Shown piece by piece: positions 52,350-61,758 of a stretch of DNA of 64,000 bases (position 1 is the stretch's first letter; every line of letters starts with the position of its first letter). This DNA comes from Nitrincola alkalilacustris. GTDB taxonomy: Bacteria > Pseudomonadota > Gammaproteobacteria > Pseudomonadales > Balneatricaceae. The notes beneath the pieces were generated by a model. The model had not been told where the DNA came from and did not search any database. It saw only the letters and a program-made list of their open reading frames with translations. The position numbers and the translations under genes were made by a program. Location: NCBI RefSeq assembly GCF_008973755.1, contig NZ_WBOM01000003.1, positions 248,001 through 312,000 on the forward strand, given 5' to 3'.

Positions 52350-54380
52350 CTATCCAACCCTGACCGGTTCCATGGTGGCCTGCAGTTCAAGTGCCTGCTG
52401 CAGGGTGAGGATGCCTCTGGCCTCAAGACGAGGCAGTAGTGCCAGAAAAAGCTCAGCCGTGACCCTGGCATCACCAAGTGCCGTGTGTCTCGAGCCGGCA
52501 GCAAAGGCCAGTTGAAAACGACTTGCCAGCGCATCCAGACCATGCCCTTCAAACCCCGGGTCTATGGCTCGGGAAAGCAGCAGGGTGTCCAGTACCGGCA
52601 TATCAAATGTAATCCCCGCATTCTCAGAGGCTCGGCTGATGGCGAGCATGTCAAATGCGGCGTTATGGGCAACCAGTACACCCTGTCCGACGAAGCTGCG
52701 AAAGCGCGGAAGCACAATGGTTAATGGGGGAGCACGTCTGACATCTGCATCAGTCAATCCATGAATGACGGTACTGTCGGCAGGGATGGGGATGCCGGGA
52801 TTAACCAGTTGCTCGAATGCTTCGTCTGCCAGCAGTTTTCCATTCAGGATTCGACAGGCGCCGATGCTGATGACACTGTCCCCCTCACGAAGCCTAAGCC
52901 CCGTTGTTTCGGTATCGAACACCACCATTTCAAGCTGGCGAAGCGGCAGGGCTCCCAGAGTGGCATCCGGGGCCGGTAGTTCTGCAATGCTGAAGTCGTG
53001 AAATTCAGGACGTGGTTTTCTGGAACGAACTGGTTCGGGGGCACGCTCCGATGCAGGCAAGGGTATGCGGATACGAGCCTGGCTCTCCTCTTTAAGGCTC
53101 CACCAGTCGCTGTTATGCTGATTCAGTACATCGCCCAGTCGTGCCGCCAGGGGCTCTTCTGACAGGGGCATTTCACGCCATTGTTCCAGCAGGCTTTGTG
53201 GCAGTGAACCTCCCTGCCAGATCAGATCCATATAGACACGTTTGTTGCCAAGACATATTTCAGCATCAAACAGATTCTGCCCCGTATGCTGTCTGAGCAG
53301 TTCGACGAGCACCTCCAGCATGGCCAGCAGAGCGGGGCTGTCTGCTCGGAACCAGGCTGGAATGCCAATCGGGGTCAGGGTGATGTGGCTGGTCGATAGT
53401 CGCTCATCAAGTGCTTTCCAGAGGTCGTTGGACCAGGTGTCGTGAAGTTGGCCCTGATCCAGCTGTACTCTTTCAAGAATGCGAGCCAGATTGTCGATCT
53501 GATTACCTATGGCAGCTGATTCCTGTTGAACACCCTGTTCCAGTCGGAGCCTGAGGTCACTGCCACTGGCGGTTCCTGACAGGGCTTCTGCGGCGGTTGT
53601 CAGGCTTGCGGCGTGGCCTCGCAATGCTGGAATCAGCTCAGCCAGGGGTTGGCGCCAGCGCTGATTGGCGCTCTGGCTCTCTGTGCGATCCTCAAGCGTC
53701 AGCAGTACTTCGCCTTGTGTGGCGCTGACTCGGCGCAGGTCGCAGCGTAACCAGCGGCCTTCATGGTGTAGTAGAATCTGTCTTGGTGTGCCATCAGCGG
53801 GAAGCCTGTCGAGCGTTTCGGTCAGGTTCTTCACGGGTAATAACTGGCCAAGATGCCTACCGAGGCCAAGAGCAGGGTGGTGGGCGAAGAACTGCTCAGC
53901 AGCGGGATTGAGCATCAGTACTCGTTGGTGGGTGTCACACAGTAGCAGGGGGGTCTCGAGCACCTGTAGAACTGCTTCGAGCTCATGGCGGATTCTGGCG
54001 GCATCTCTTGCGCCTTCCTCACGGGCCGAAGATAGCGTGTCACGATCTTTCTGCCAGCGCTGGCGCAGCTTGTCGAGGTCCGGTTTCAGCGATGCCAGCC
54101 AGCCTTCTGGTGGAAAGTCTTCACGGGCATCGGGGTTCGCAGCCAGGCGGGCAAGCTGTACCTGCAGGTGACGCAGCGGTGCGAAGAGCTTGCGCTCGAG
54201 CAGTATGCCGATGATTGCCAGAATCATGCTGCTGCTCATGGCGGTGATCCAGAGCATCCAGCGCGACGTGCCCTCCGGAGCCAGTGCTGCGTCCAATACA
54301 AACGCCAATGCCAGGCCGGCAAAAAATGTCAGTCCTGTCAGAAGCAGCCATATTCCCAGTAACTGCTGACGTTTTGGCAT
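52350..54380 (-). CDS. membrane-anchored PAS/DnaQ-like 3'-5' exonuclease fusion
   Basis: The 676-residue protein has two N-terminal membrane helices (about 9-30 and 40-61), a HAMP-like and coiled region, a PAS-like segment (about 125-215), a kinase-dimer-like region without a catalytic histidine, and a C-terminal DEDDh exonuclease (about 485-660): VVFDTETTGLRL, VLVAHNAAFDML and HTALGDARVTAELF. Thus a polymerase-III-epsilon-type nuclease is tethered to the inner membrane inside a signalling operon. It lies 2 bp before the small membrane gene and 4 bp after the receiver gene. The biological substrate is unknown. Confidence 0.88.
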   Translation of the reverse strand: MPKRQQLLGIWLLLTGLTFFAGLALAFVLDAALAPEGTSRWMLWITAMSSSMILAIIGILLERKLFAPLRHLQVQLARLAANPDAREDFPPEGWLASLKPDLDKLRQRWQKDRDTLSSAREEGARDAARIRHELEAVLQVLETPLLLCDTHQRVLMLNPAAEQFFAHHPALGLGRHLGQLLPVKNLTETLDRLPADGTPRQILLHHEGRWLRCDLRRVSATQGEVLLTLEDRTESQSANQRWRQPLAELIPALRGHAASLTTAAEALSGTASGSDLRLRLEQGVQQESAAIGNQIDNLARILERVQLDQGQLHDTWSNDLWKALDERLSTSHITLTPIGIPAWFRADSPALLAMLEVLVELLRQHTGQNLFDAEICLGNKRVYMDLIWQGGSLPQSLLEQWREMPLSEEPLAARLGDVLNQHNSDWWSLKEESQARIRIPLPASERAPEPVRSRKPRPEFHDFSIAELPAPDATLGALPLRQLEMVVFDTETTGLRLREGDSVISIGACRILNGKLLADEAFEQLVNPGIPIPADSTVIHGLTDADVRRAPPLTIVLPRFRSFVGQGVLVAHNAAFDMLAISRASENAGITFDMPVLDTLLLSRAIDPGFEGHGLDALASRFQLAFAAGSRHTALGDARVTAELFLALLPRLEARGILTLQQALELQATMEPVRVG

Positions 54381-54384
54381 CCGT

Positions 54385-54756
54385 TTATCCCGCTTCGTTT
54401 AGCAGATTACGAACTTTGTTCACCAGAGCCTGGGTTGAAAAGGGCTTGGTGATATAATCATCCGCACCTAATGCAAGGCCTTTTTCCCGCTCGACCTCTC
54501 TACCGTGGGCCGTCAGCATGATGACCTGCAATTTTTTGAAATCATCACTGCTTCTGATTTTTTCCAGGACATCAAAGCCACTGATGCCCGGCAGGCTGAT
54601 ATCCAGCAGAACCAGATCGGGTCGCTCCCTGTCAATGACCTCCAGGGCTGTTTCCCCATCATCGGCCGTGAAAACATCGAACCCAGCCTGCTCCATCAGA
54701 AACTCAAGGGAGAGTAATATGTTGGGCTCGTCATCAACAACCAGTACTTTTGTCAT
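54385..54756 (-). CDS. single-domain response regulator (receiver only)
   Basis: The 123-residue protein is one receiver: acidic pair in VLVVDDEPN, phospho-acceptor Asp in [10 protein letters not shown], Thr in MLTAHG and Lys in YITKPFS. There is no output domain, so it acts by protein contact or as a phosphate relay. It is first in the operon with the exonuclease and transporter-kinase and is that kinase's likely target. ATG 54756 follows GGAG by 8 nt; an ATG 21 bp upstream is less likely. Confidence 0.93.
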   Translation of the reverse strand: MTKVLVVDDEPNILLSLEFLMEQAGFDVFTADDGETALEVIDRERPDLVLLDISLPGISGFDVLEKIRSSDDFKKLQVIMLTAHGREVEREKGLALGADDYITKPFSTQALVNKVRNLLNEAG

Positions 54757-54897
54757 GGTCGATTCTCCGCAGTTCAAGCTATATTGTCATGAGTGTAGTG
54801 CTCAGTGGTAGTGCAGGAAAGTATAAGATGCCTTTTAAAGGTGCTGGCCTGTCTTTTGCATGTGAAGCAGACGTTATCATTCAGGTAGTCAAAAGTA

Positions 54898-56106
54898 ATG
54901 AATATATTTCCGTGGTTTCAACCGATCATCGAAATTGCCAGCGGAAGAGTGGCAGGTTACGAAGCATTAGCTCGCACACGGAATGAAAAGGGTGAGGTTG
55001 TTTCGGCAGCACAGATCTTTTGTGATGCAGCAAGAAGCGTTGAGGAGCGTCGAGACCTGGACAGGCATGTACGGCGCCAGGCGCTGGCCAGGTTTGCAGC
55101 GCAACAGGATAATCAGTTTCTGACGGTGAATATCTCACCACAGTGGATAGATTCTCTGTTGAATCTGGATCTGTTGCCGACCCTGGAGATGCTGAAGGAA
55201 GCCGGTGTCAGCCCTGATCGTGTCGTGATAGAGATCACCGAGCTTAATGGAGACATTGAGAGGATAAGAGCATTTTCGGAGCGTTATCGGCAGGAAGGGG
55301 TCAAAATTGCGTTTGATGACTTCGGCACCGGATTCCAGCAGTTGGATCGTATTCTCGCGTTCAGGCCGGATATTATCAAGCTTGATATGAGAATGTTCCG
55401 TCATGGTGCACAGGAGCACCAAAGGAGTGCGTTGTTGCAGATGGTTGGTGATATGGGAGCGCGGCTGGGTTGCAAAATCATCTGTGAGGGTGTTGAAACA
55501 CCGGAAGAGTTTTTTCTTGCGCTGCATTGTAATGCCAGTTATATCCAGGGCTTTATTTTTGACCCCGCATTGCCCGATTTTGTTGCAGAGGATGCCAAGC
55601 GCAGTCAGATGAATGGCTTACTGAATCAGCATCTGGATCTTGCCATAGACGAGACAACCAGGCGTCAGTGGCATGCTGAGCGACTGCATTCTGAGCTGAT
55701 CGCGTTGCGGGAGTTGCTGGTCAGTGGTGGCGAAGGTGGGCTCGAAACTCATCATCCGGATGAGGATGTACTGAGGTTCTATATCTGCAACCGGGCAGGG
55801 CAGCAGATCTCACCCAATTACAGTTATGATCTCGGTATCTGGCACGCTGATGACAGTGTTATCGGCAATAACTGGAGCTGGCGACCCTACTTCTACCAAC
55901 TGGTAGGGGCGAGTGATTTTGAACGTCGAGTGCTGCGTTCATCACCATATCTGGATATTGCGACTGGTGAGCGCTGTTATACCCTGTCACTGGCGCTTGA
56001 TGATACCCGGGTGCTGCTGGTGGATGTGAAGGATAGAGCCAAGAGTAATAACCGAATCTCTTCTCTGATTTCATGTCACAGTGACTTGATGCCAGCTTTG
56101 TCCTGA
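54898..56106 (+). CDS. EAL domain cyclic-di-GMP phosphodiesterase with YkuI-like C-terminal domain
   Basis: The 402-residue soluble protein has an N-terminal EAL domain (about 1-240) with all usual residues visible: Glu22 in YEALAR, TVNISPQWI, EITELNGD, DDFGTGFQQLDRI, IIKLDMRM and EGVETPEEF. After a helical linker, a C-terminal PAS-like domain (about 285-395: LRFYICNRAGQQISPNY, NWSWRPYFYQL) resembles that of Bacillus YkuI. It should hydrolyse c-di-GMP under control of an unknown ligand. It diverges from the receiver operon and converges on the DUF3108 gene. Confidence 0.92.
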   Translation: MNIFPWFQPIIEIASGRVAGYEALARTRNEKGEVVSAAQIFCDAARSVEERRDLDRHVRRQALARFAAQQDNQFLTVNISPQWIDSLLNLDLLPTLEMLKEAGVSPDRVVIEITELNGDIERIRAFSERYRQEGVKIAFDDFGTGFQQLDRILAFRPDIIKLDMRMFRHGAQEHQRSALLQMVGDMGARLGCKIICEGVETPEEFFLALHCNASYIQGFIFDPALPDFVAEDAKRSQMNGLLNQHLDLAIDETTRRQWHAERLHSELIALRELLVSGGEGGLETHHPDEDVLRFYICNRAGQQISPNYSYDLGIWHADDSVIGNNWSWRPYFYQLVGASDFERRVLRSSPYLDIATGERCYTLSLALDDTRVLLVDVKDRAKSNNRISSLISCHSDLMPALS

Positions 56107-56121
56107 GTAGATGGGAGCTGA

Positions 56122-56154
56122 AAGGTTCGGGCCGAATGAACCGGCCCGAACCTT
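56122..56154. terminator. hairpin between convergent EAL and DUF3108 genes
   Basis: A perfect 13-bp stem (core GGTTCGGGCCG/CGGCCCGAACC) with a 7-nt loop. Only a short T-run follows on the minus strand, none on plus. Confidence 0.65.
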
Positions 56155-56169
56155 CTCGGTATCGTCCCG

Positions 56170-56877
56170 CTACTGCTCCAGACTTTTAAGGAACAGGAGA
56201 TAGTTTTTACCATCTGTCTCAACCTGATGAATCCGTATCACCATGTAGTCCAGTTCCGGGGCAAACCAGATATAGGTTTCACGATTTGAGCCTTCACCCC
56301 GGTCTCGTTCTACCTTGATCGACTTCAACTGGCCGAGTGGGGTGTCTATCACCTCTTCGCCGATGACCCGGAAGCGGTACTCCTGGAGTTTGCCTCCGTC
56401 AGCAACCTCATAAATCAGCTCCTCTTTTCCAGCTGCCAGATCCATGCGCATCTGCAACTGGTAGCTGAGCTTATCCTGCACGCCGGGAGTGATGGTCATG
56501 CGCCAGGGCTGATTCTCGATATCAGTGGTGACGCTTTCGTTTTCCCAGTCAAATGAGAGTGAAGCTTCGCGGCGCTTGCCCATCACGCGACGCTGGTAGT
56601 CATACTTCAGTGGCTTGAGAAAGTCCTCTTCGACCGTAAACTGGCTGACTTCGCGCACACTGGCAAACATGGCAGAGGCCTCAATCGAGAGCTGCCAGGT
56701 GCCATCGGCCAGTTGTTTCAGTTCGCGTGTCGCCTCACCGGTGAAAGATATCCCGACATCCATCTCATTGCTGTAAATGGCCTTGTAGGGCGTCAGGCTC
56801 AACTCCTCTGCAATGGCACTTGTTTTGCTGCCCAGCAGGGTCAGCATCAGGGTCGCCAGGGTTACGGCTTTTTTCAT
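56170..56877 (-). CDS. DUF3108 domain-containing periplasmic protein
   Basis: The 235-residue protein has a signal peptide (cleavage near AIAEE) and a DUF3108 beta-rich domain with FTVEEDFLKPLKYDYQRRVMG and YIWFAPELDYMVIRIHQVE near the end. Function unknown. CGGAG lies 5 nt before the ATG. It lies 35 bp after purN, the same order as in Pseudomonas, but a link to purine synthesis is not implied. Confidence 0.9.
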   Translation of the reverse strand: MKKAVTLATLMLTLLGSKTSAIAEELSLTPYKAIYSNEMDVGISFTGEATRELKQLADGTWQLSIEASAMFASVREVSQFTVEEDFLKPLKYDYQRRVMGKRREASLSFDWENESVTTDIENQPWRMTITPGVQDKLSYQLQMRMDLAAGKEELIYEVADGGKLQEYRFRVIGEEVIDTPLGQLKSIKVERDRGEGSNRETYIWFAPELDYMVIRIHQVETDGKNYLLFLKSLEQ

Positions 56878-56912
56878 ACAAGCTCCGATAGGTGCACAGA
56901 ACGGAAAGTGGG

Positions 56913-57557
56913 TCAGTCTTGCAGTTGGAAACCGCAGCTCGGCAGTAGTTCACCATCAAGCCATACACTTTTGTCTGTGAGGCGCAAACGGTGGCTGCAG
57001 AACCAACTGACAGCCACAGGGTAGATTCGGTGTTCCAGCTGATGGACGCGTTGCTGCAGAGTTCCCGCATCATCGCCTGGATGTATGGGTGTTCTGGCCT
57101 GAATGATAAGCGGGCCACCATCCAGCTCTTCAGTGACAAAGTGCACGGTGCAGCCATGCTCTGCATCACCCGCTTCTATCGCTCTCTGGTGCGTGTTCAG
57201 CCCTTTGTAGAGCGGAAGCAGGGATGGATGAATATTCATCATCCGCCCCTGATAATGACGCACGAAGTCGGCGGTCAGAATACGCATGAAGCCTGCCAGT
57301 AGCAACAGATCTGGCTGATGCCTGTCGATCAGCTTGAGTAGCGCCTGATCAAAGCTGTCGCGATCCGGGTACTGTTTGTGATCCAGCGAGTGCGCCGAGA
57401 TCCCGGCAAGTTCGGCGCGCTGCAGCCCATAAGCGTCGGCGCGGTTACTGATAACCGCGACTATCTGCCCATCTATTTCACCCTGGCTGATGCCATCCAT
57501 GATCGCCTGCAGATTGGAACCGCTGCCGGAGATCAGCACCACTATCTTCGGTGCCAT
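56913..57557 (-). CDS. purN: phosphoribosylglycinamide formyltransferase
   Basis: Third step of purine synthesis: formyl transfer from 10-formyltetrahydrofolate to GAR. The 214-residue protein has VLISGSGSNLQAIMD (phosphate loop), catalytic Asn in MMNIHPSLLPLYKG, His in GCTVHFVTEELDGG and the following Asp. It starts 3 bp after purM. Confidence 0.97.
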   Translation of the reverse strand: MAPKIVVLISGSGSNLQAIMDGISQGEIDGQIVAVISNRADAYGLQRAELAGISAHSLDHKQYPDRDSFDQALLKLIDRHQPDLLLLAGFMRILTADFVRHYQGRMMNIHPSLLPLYKGLNTHQRAIEAGDAEHGCTVHFVTEELDGGPLIIQARTPIHPGDDAGTLQQRVHQLEHRIYPVAVSWFCSHRLRLTDKSVWLDGELLPSCGFQLQD

Positions 57558-57560
57558 CCA

Positions 57561-58619
57561 TCAGGCTCCCTGGTTACGCATCTCAACCTGCTCTTCACCT
57601 GGCTGGGCAGTCTCTATGCTGCCGATCAACCAGGCTGTTTCACCGGCCTGCTGCATCTCGGCCAGTACTTTATCCTTATCGCCGTCACGCACACAGATAA
57701 TCATGCCGACACCACAGTTAAAGGTGCGATACATCTCTTTCATCTCGACATTTCCGGCTTCCTGCAGCCACTTGAACACAGGGGGAAGCTCCCAGCTTGC
57801 CGTGTTCAGAACTGCTTTGGTATTGGCTGGCAATACGCGCGGGATATTCTCCAGCAGGCCGCCGCCGGTGATGTGAGACAGGGCATTAACCTGATGATTC
57901 TTCATCAGGTTAAGCAGGTTCTTGACATAGATGCGGGTTGGTTCCAGCAGAGCCGCAGCCAGTGTGGTATCGCCAAGTGGCTGTTGCAGGTCTGCACCGG
58001 TTACTTCAATGATTTTGCGGATCAGTGAGTAGCCGTTGGAGTGAGGGCCGGAGGAGGCCAGTGCGATCAGTGCATCGCCAGACTGCACACGTGAGCCATC
58101 TATGATCTCATCTTTTTCGACAACACCGACACAGAAGCCGGCCAGATCGTAATCATCCCCTTCGTACATGCCCGGCATCTCTGCCGTTTCACCACCAACC
58201 AGAGCGGCGCCAGCCAGTTCGCAGCCGCGGCCTATGCCTGTCACGACGTCAGCCGCCATGTCCACGTTGAGACGACCAGTGGCGTAGTAGTCAAGGAACA
58301 ACAGGGGCTCTGCACCAGCTACGATCAGGTCGTTAACGCACATCGCCACCAGGTCGATGCCGATGGTGTCGTGCTTGCCCAGATCCATTGCCAGTCTGAG
58401 TTTGGTACCGACACCGTCGGTGCCGGACACCAGTACAGGCTTGCGGTAGCCCTCTGGAATTTCGCACAGAGCGCCGAATCCGCCCAGTCCGCCGAGTACC
58501 TCTGGCCGGGCGGTCTTGCGGGCGACGCCTTTGATGCGTTCAACAAGGGCATTGCCTGCATCGATATCGACACCTGCATCTTTATAACTCAGTGAAGTTT
58601 TGTCAGAACCTGTAGACAT
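57561..58619 (-). CDS. purM: phosphoribosylformylglycinamidine cyclo-ligase
   Basis: Closes the imidazole ring of AIR with ATP. The 352-residue protein has [20 protein letters not shown] at the N-terminus, [32 protein letters not shown] and [16 protein letters not shown], all PurM signatures. It forms an operon with purN. It diverges from the DUF2066 gene. I saw no clear PurR operator in the 130-bp gap. Confidence 0.97.
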   Translation of the reverse strand: MSTGSDKTSLSYKDAGVDIDAGNALVERIKGVARKTARPEVLGGLGGFGALCEIPEGYRKPVLVSGTDGVGTKLRLAMDLGKHDTIGIDLVAMCVNDLIVAGAEPLLFLDYYATGRLNVDMAADVVTGIGRGCELAGAALVGGETAEMPGMYEGDDYDLAGFCVGVVEKDEIIDGSRVQSGDALIALASSGPHSNGYSLIRKIIEVTGADLQQPLGDTTLAAALLEPTRIYVKNLLNLMKNHQVNALSHITGGGLLENIPRVLPANTKAVLNTASWELPPVFKWLQEAGNVEMKEMYRTFNCGVGMIICVRDGDKDKVLAEMQQAGETAWLIGSIETAQPGEEQVEMRNQGA

Positions 58620-58749
58620 GGCGTTAAGAACCTTTCCAACCAGCGGGGGATCAAAGAAATTTGGTGTGCAAGTTTATCAGGTTGATGGAGAGGGGGCTAT
58701 TGTGTGTTAAAGTTGGCGCAAAATTTATTGCTATTCGGTTCTGATTCTT

Positions 58750-59922
58750 ATGTTACGACGTCAACATCTTCTTGCGATCTCTCTTGTCTCATTGCTGATG
58801 CTCCCCCTTTCTTCAGCCTGGGCCGTGGATGAGACCTTGCTGAGTACAGGACGGATCACGACCCATGATATCAGCGCATTTCCATCGGATGAGCAGTTGC
58901 GCTCGGCTCTGGCACAGGTGCTGATCAGAGTCAGTGGTCAGAGTAACATCACAGACCGTGAGGCAGCGAGATTTCTGCTGCAGGATGCCGGGCGTTTCAT
59001 GCAGCAGTTCAGTTTTGTTCCTCTTTCAGAGCCTGATGCCCAGGGCATGGCCAATGAGCTGGAGATCCAGTTTGACTGGCGCTCGCTCGCCGAAGAGATG
59101 CGCGAGCTGGGAATGCCTGTCCTGATGACTGGTCGTCCAACGGTGTTGCTCTGGCTGGCTGAGGAGCAGGGTGGAAGGCGTGACTTTGTCGATTCATCAG
59201 ACGAGCTCATTCAGAGCCTCAGGCAGGGTGCAAATCAACGTGGCCTGCCACTGCTTTTGCCGATTCTCGATCTGACTGATCAGCAGGCGCTCCCGGTTGG
59301 TGATCTCTGGGGTTTTTTCTCAGCCCCCTTGCAGCAGGCTTCCGTTCGTTATGCTCCAGATCTTGTCATGGCTGCTCGAGTTACCGGTTCGGGTGATGCG
59401 ACACAGATTCAGGCCAGTATATGGACACAGGGGGCGCAGCAGATTCTGCAGGCTTCCGGTGACAGGCCGGTTGCAGCTCGGCAGTTGATGGATCAGATTG
59501 CCGATATCGCTTTGCAAGCGGATATGGTGCCAGAGCCTAGGATTACGGCGCCTTTGCCCGGCATGCACCGCCCCCAGGCTGTTCAACCGATTCAGCCGAT
59601 TCAGCCGGTAGCTTCTGGTGCATCACCTCAGCCCTCAGTCGTATCAGAGCCTTTTTCAGAAGCGGTCATGGAGTTCACACCACCTGGTATTCTGGTGACC
59701 ATTCATGGGCTGGAGGGTCCCGGAGCTTACCTGGAAGTCACCAACCTGCTCCGAGGTCTGAATGGTGTTCAGTCTGTGCTGCCGGCAACACTGATGCAGG
59801 ACTCGGCGCAGGTAAGGCTGATGTATGACGGCTCCAGCGCCGAGCTGGAGCAGCTTCTGAATCAGGAGCCAAGGCTGCAGCGACGGTCTGGCGGAAGTTC
59901 ACTCGAATATGTCTGGAATTGA
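58750..59922 (+). CDS. DUF2066 domain-containing exported protein
   Basis: The 390-residue protein has a signal peptide (cleavage after SSAWA), then the DUF2066 domain with ALAQVLIRVSGQSNITD and RPTVLLWLAEEQGGRR. A Pro/Gln-rich linker with a three-fold QPI/QPV repeat is near residues 277-286. The function is unknown. It sits between purM and hda, as in Pseudomonas. Confidence 0.88.
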   Translation: MLRRQHLLAISLVSLLMLPLSSAWAVDETLLSTGRITTHDISAFPSDEQLRSALAQVLIRVSGQSNITDREAARFLLQDAGRFMQQFSFVPLSEPDAQGMANELEIQFDWRSLAEEMRELGMPVLMTGRPTVLLWLAEEQGGRRDFVDSSDELIQSLRQGANQRGLPLLLPILDLTDQQALPVGDLWGFFSAPLQQASVRYAPDLVMAARVTGSGDATQIQASIWTQGAQQILQASGDRPVAARQLMDQIADIALQADMVPEPRITAPLPGMHRPQAVQPIQPIQPVASGASPQPSVVSEPFSEAVMEFTPPGILVTIHGLEGPGAYLEVTNLLRGLNGVQSVLPATLMQDSAQVRLMYDGSSAELEQLLNQEPRLQRRSGGSSLEYVWN

Positions 59923-59934
59923 TATAGGATCAGG

Positions 59935-60642
59935 ATGACGGAGCAGACAGCCCCTTTTCAGCTACCGCTTGGTATAACGCTGCGCGATGATGCCCGATTC
60001 GAGAACTTCGTTATCGGTGATAATGCGTTGTTGTTTGAAGCGCTCAGGCACTCAGCCACTGGCCAGGGAGAGCAGTTGCTCTATATCTGGGGGCAGCCGA
60101 GCACCGGGTGTTCTCATCTGTTGCAATCCTGCTGCCATCTTGCCGACTCAGCGAAGCGCCAGGCTGTCTATCTGCCACTGGCGGAGTTGTTGCAGCATGG
60201 TCCCGTTCTGCTGGAGGATATGGATCAACTGGACCTTGTCTGTATCGATGATATCGAACAGATAGCGGGTCTTCCTGCATGGGAGGAGGCGGTATTCCAT
60301 CTGTTCAACCGTATGCGGGCCCTGCAGCATACCCTGTTGATTGCAAGTAAGCTGCCGCCCAAGACCCTGGGGCTGAAGTTGTCTGATCTTGAGTCGCGTC
60401 TGCACTGGGGTATGGTGTTTCGTGTCAACCCGATCAGGGATGACGAGAAAGTGGTGGCGCTCAAGTCGCGGGCTCAGGCACGAGGCTTTGATCTCAGTGA
60501 TGAAGTGGTGAAGTATATGATGCACCATGGCAGCCGAGATATGGCCAGCCTGCTGAGTGTGTTGAATCGTCTGGATCATGCATCGCTAAGTGCCCAGCGT
60601 CGCATTACGGTCCCTTTTGTCAAACAGGTCATGGGCTGGTAA
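59935..60642 (+). CDS. hda: DnaA regulatory inactivator Hda
   Basis: With the loaded sliding clamp, Hda makes DnaA hydrolyse ATP and so prevents over-initiation of replication. The 235-residue AAA+ protein starts with MTEQTAPFQLPLGITLRDDA; QLPLGI is the clamp-binding motif. LYIWGQPSTGCSHLLQ is the modified Walker A region, and LVCIDDIEQIAG the Walker B. Starts 12 bp after the DUF2066 gene. Confidence 0.95.
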   Translation: MTEQTAPFQLPLGITLRDDARFENFVIGDNALLFEALRHSATGQGEQLLYIWGQPSTGCSHLLQSCCHLADSAKRQAVYLPLAELLQHGPVLLEDMDQLDLVCIDDIEQIAGLPAWEEAVFHLFNRMRALQHTLLIASKLPPKTLGLKLSDLESRLHWGMVFRVNPIRDDEKVVALKSRAQARGFDLSDEVVKYMMHHGSRDMASLLSVLNRLDHASLSAQRRITVPFVKQVMGW

Positions 60643-60661
60643 GCGGCAGGAAATACTATAG

Positions 60662-60886
60662 ATGTCAGATCCGAGAGGCGAAGAGAAAGCACGTGATTTT
60701 CATGCCCGATCCGAAGAGGAGCAGCAGGCATTTCTGACCAATACCTGGTGTGATAACTGTCATCAGGTGGATCTGGGAATGAGTGAGCCAAGGGAGTATG
60801 AGTTGCTGGGTACCATCTTTATCGAAGGTATCTGCAAAGGGTGTGGGCATGTGGTCTGCACTGAGCTGACGGATGAAAGTTTTTGA
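60662..60886 (+). CDS. small protein with two CxxC pairs (possible zinc ribbon)
   Basis: The 74-residue acidic protein contains WCDNCHQVD and ICKGCGHVVC, two Cys-x-x-Cys pairs about 30 residues apart, the pattern of a small zinc ribbon. I do not recognise a named family. AGGAAA is about 10 nt before the ATG. It follows hda by 19 bp and precedes tcdA by 33 bp, so it is probably co-transcribed. Confidence 0.75.
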   Translation: MSDPRGEEKARDFHARSEEEQQAFLTNTWCDNCHQVDLGMSEPREYELLGTIFIEGICKGCGHVVCTELTDESF

Positions 60887-60919
60887 TTTGGTTTCAATTT
60901 GTTGAGGTAAAGTGTCAAA

Positions 60920-61726
60920 GTGCCATCTGATCAGTTTCAGGAGCGTTTCGGGGGAACCCGTCGCCTTTATGGCGAGAGTATTACGAACTATTTTGCTGCT
61001 TCACATGTGGCAGTTATCGGTATCGGCGGTGTGGGTTCCTGGGTCGCAGAAGCTCTTGCCAGATCCGCGATGGGCCAGATCACACTGATCGATATGGATG
61101 ATTTGTGCATCAGTAATACCAATCGTCAGATTCATGCGATGAGTTCAACTATCGGCCAGTCCAAGGTGGAAGTGATGGCACGGCGGATTCGTGATATCAA
61201 TCCTGAGTGCCGGGTGAATGAGGTATTTGATTTCATCAGCCCAAACAATATCGAGCAGCTGCTGCCACAAGGGCTGGACTATGTTATTGATGCGATCGAC
61301 AGTGTGCGCGATAAAGCCGCATTGGTTGCCTGGTGCAAGCGGCATAAAATCCCGGTGATCACGATCGGTGGTGCCGGTGGCCAGGTTGATCCGACCCGGA
61401 TAGCAGTCACCGATCTCAGCAGAACTCAGCAGGACCCGCTGGCTGCCAAGTTGCGTTCTGTATTGCGACGCCATTATAACTTTGGCAAAGGCAAGGATAA
61501 GTTTGGCATTGATTGTGTTTACTCGACAGAGCAACTGCGCTACCCACAACCCGATGGTACTGTCTGCCATCAGAAATCCTCAACAGATGGGGCCATGCGC
61601 CTTGATTGTGCGGGAGGGTTTGGTGCCAGTACCTGTGTGACGGCGAGCTTCGCCTTTGTCGCGGTTGCCCGCGTTCTGCAGAAAATGCAGGAGCGGTTCG
61701 AGCGCCGCCATTCTCAACCTACCTGA
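60920..61726 (+). CDS. tcdA: tRNA threonylcarbamoyladenosine dehydratase TcdA
   Basis: Forms the cyclic form of t6A at position 37 of ANN-decoding tRNAs. The 268-residue E1-like enzyme has the ATP site IGIGGVGSWVAEALARS, the NTNRQIHAM segment, VIDAIDSVRDKAAL and a C-terminal membrane-associating helix. The GTG start is the only one in frame before the conserved SDQFQERFGG; GAGGT lies about 11 nt upstream. Confidence 0.95.
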   Translation: MPSDQFQERFGGTRRLYGESITNYFAASHVAVIGIGGVGSWVAEALARSAMGQITLIDMDDLCISNTNRQIHAMSSTIGQSKVEVMARRIRDINPECRVNEVFDFISPNNIEQLLPQGLDYVIDAIDSVRDKAALVAWCKRHKIPVITIGGAGGQVDPTRIAVTDLSRTQQDPLAAKLRSVLRRHYNFGKGKDKFGIDCVYSTEQLRYPQPDGTVCHQKSSTDGAMRLDCAGGFGASTCVTASFAFVAVARVLQKMQERFERRHSQPT

Positions 61727-61758
61727 TACACCTGTTTGTCTAATCGGAATTGAAAACC

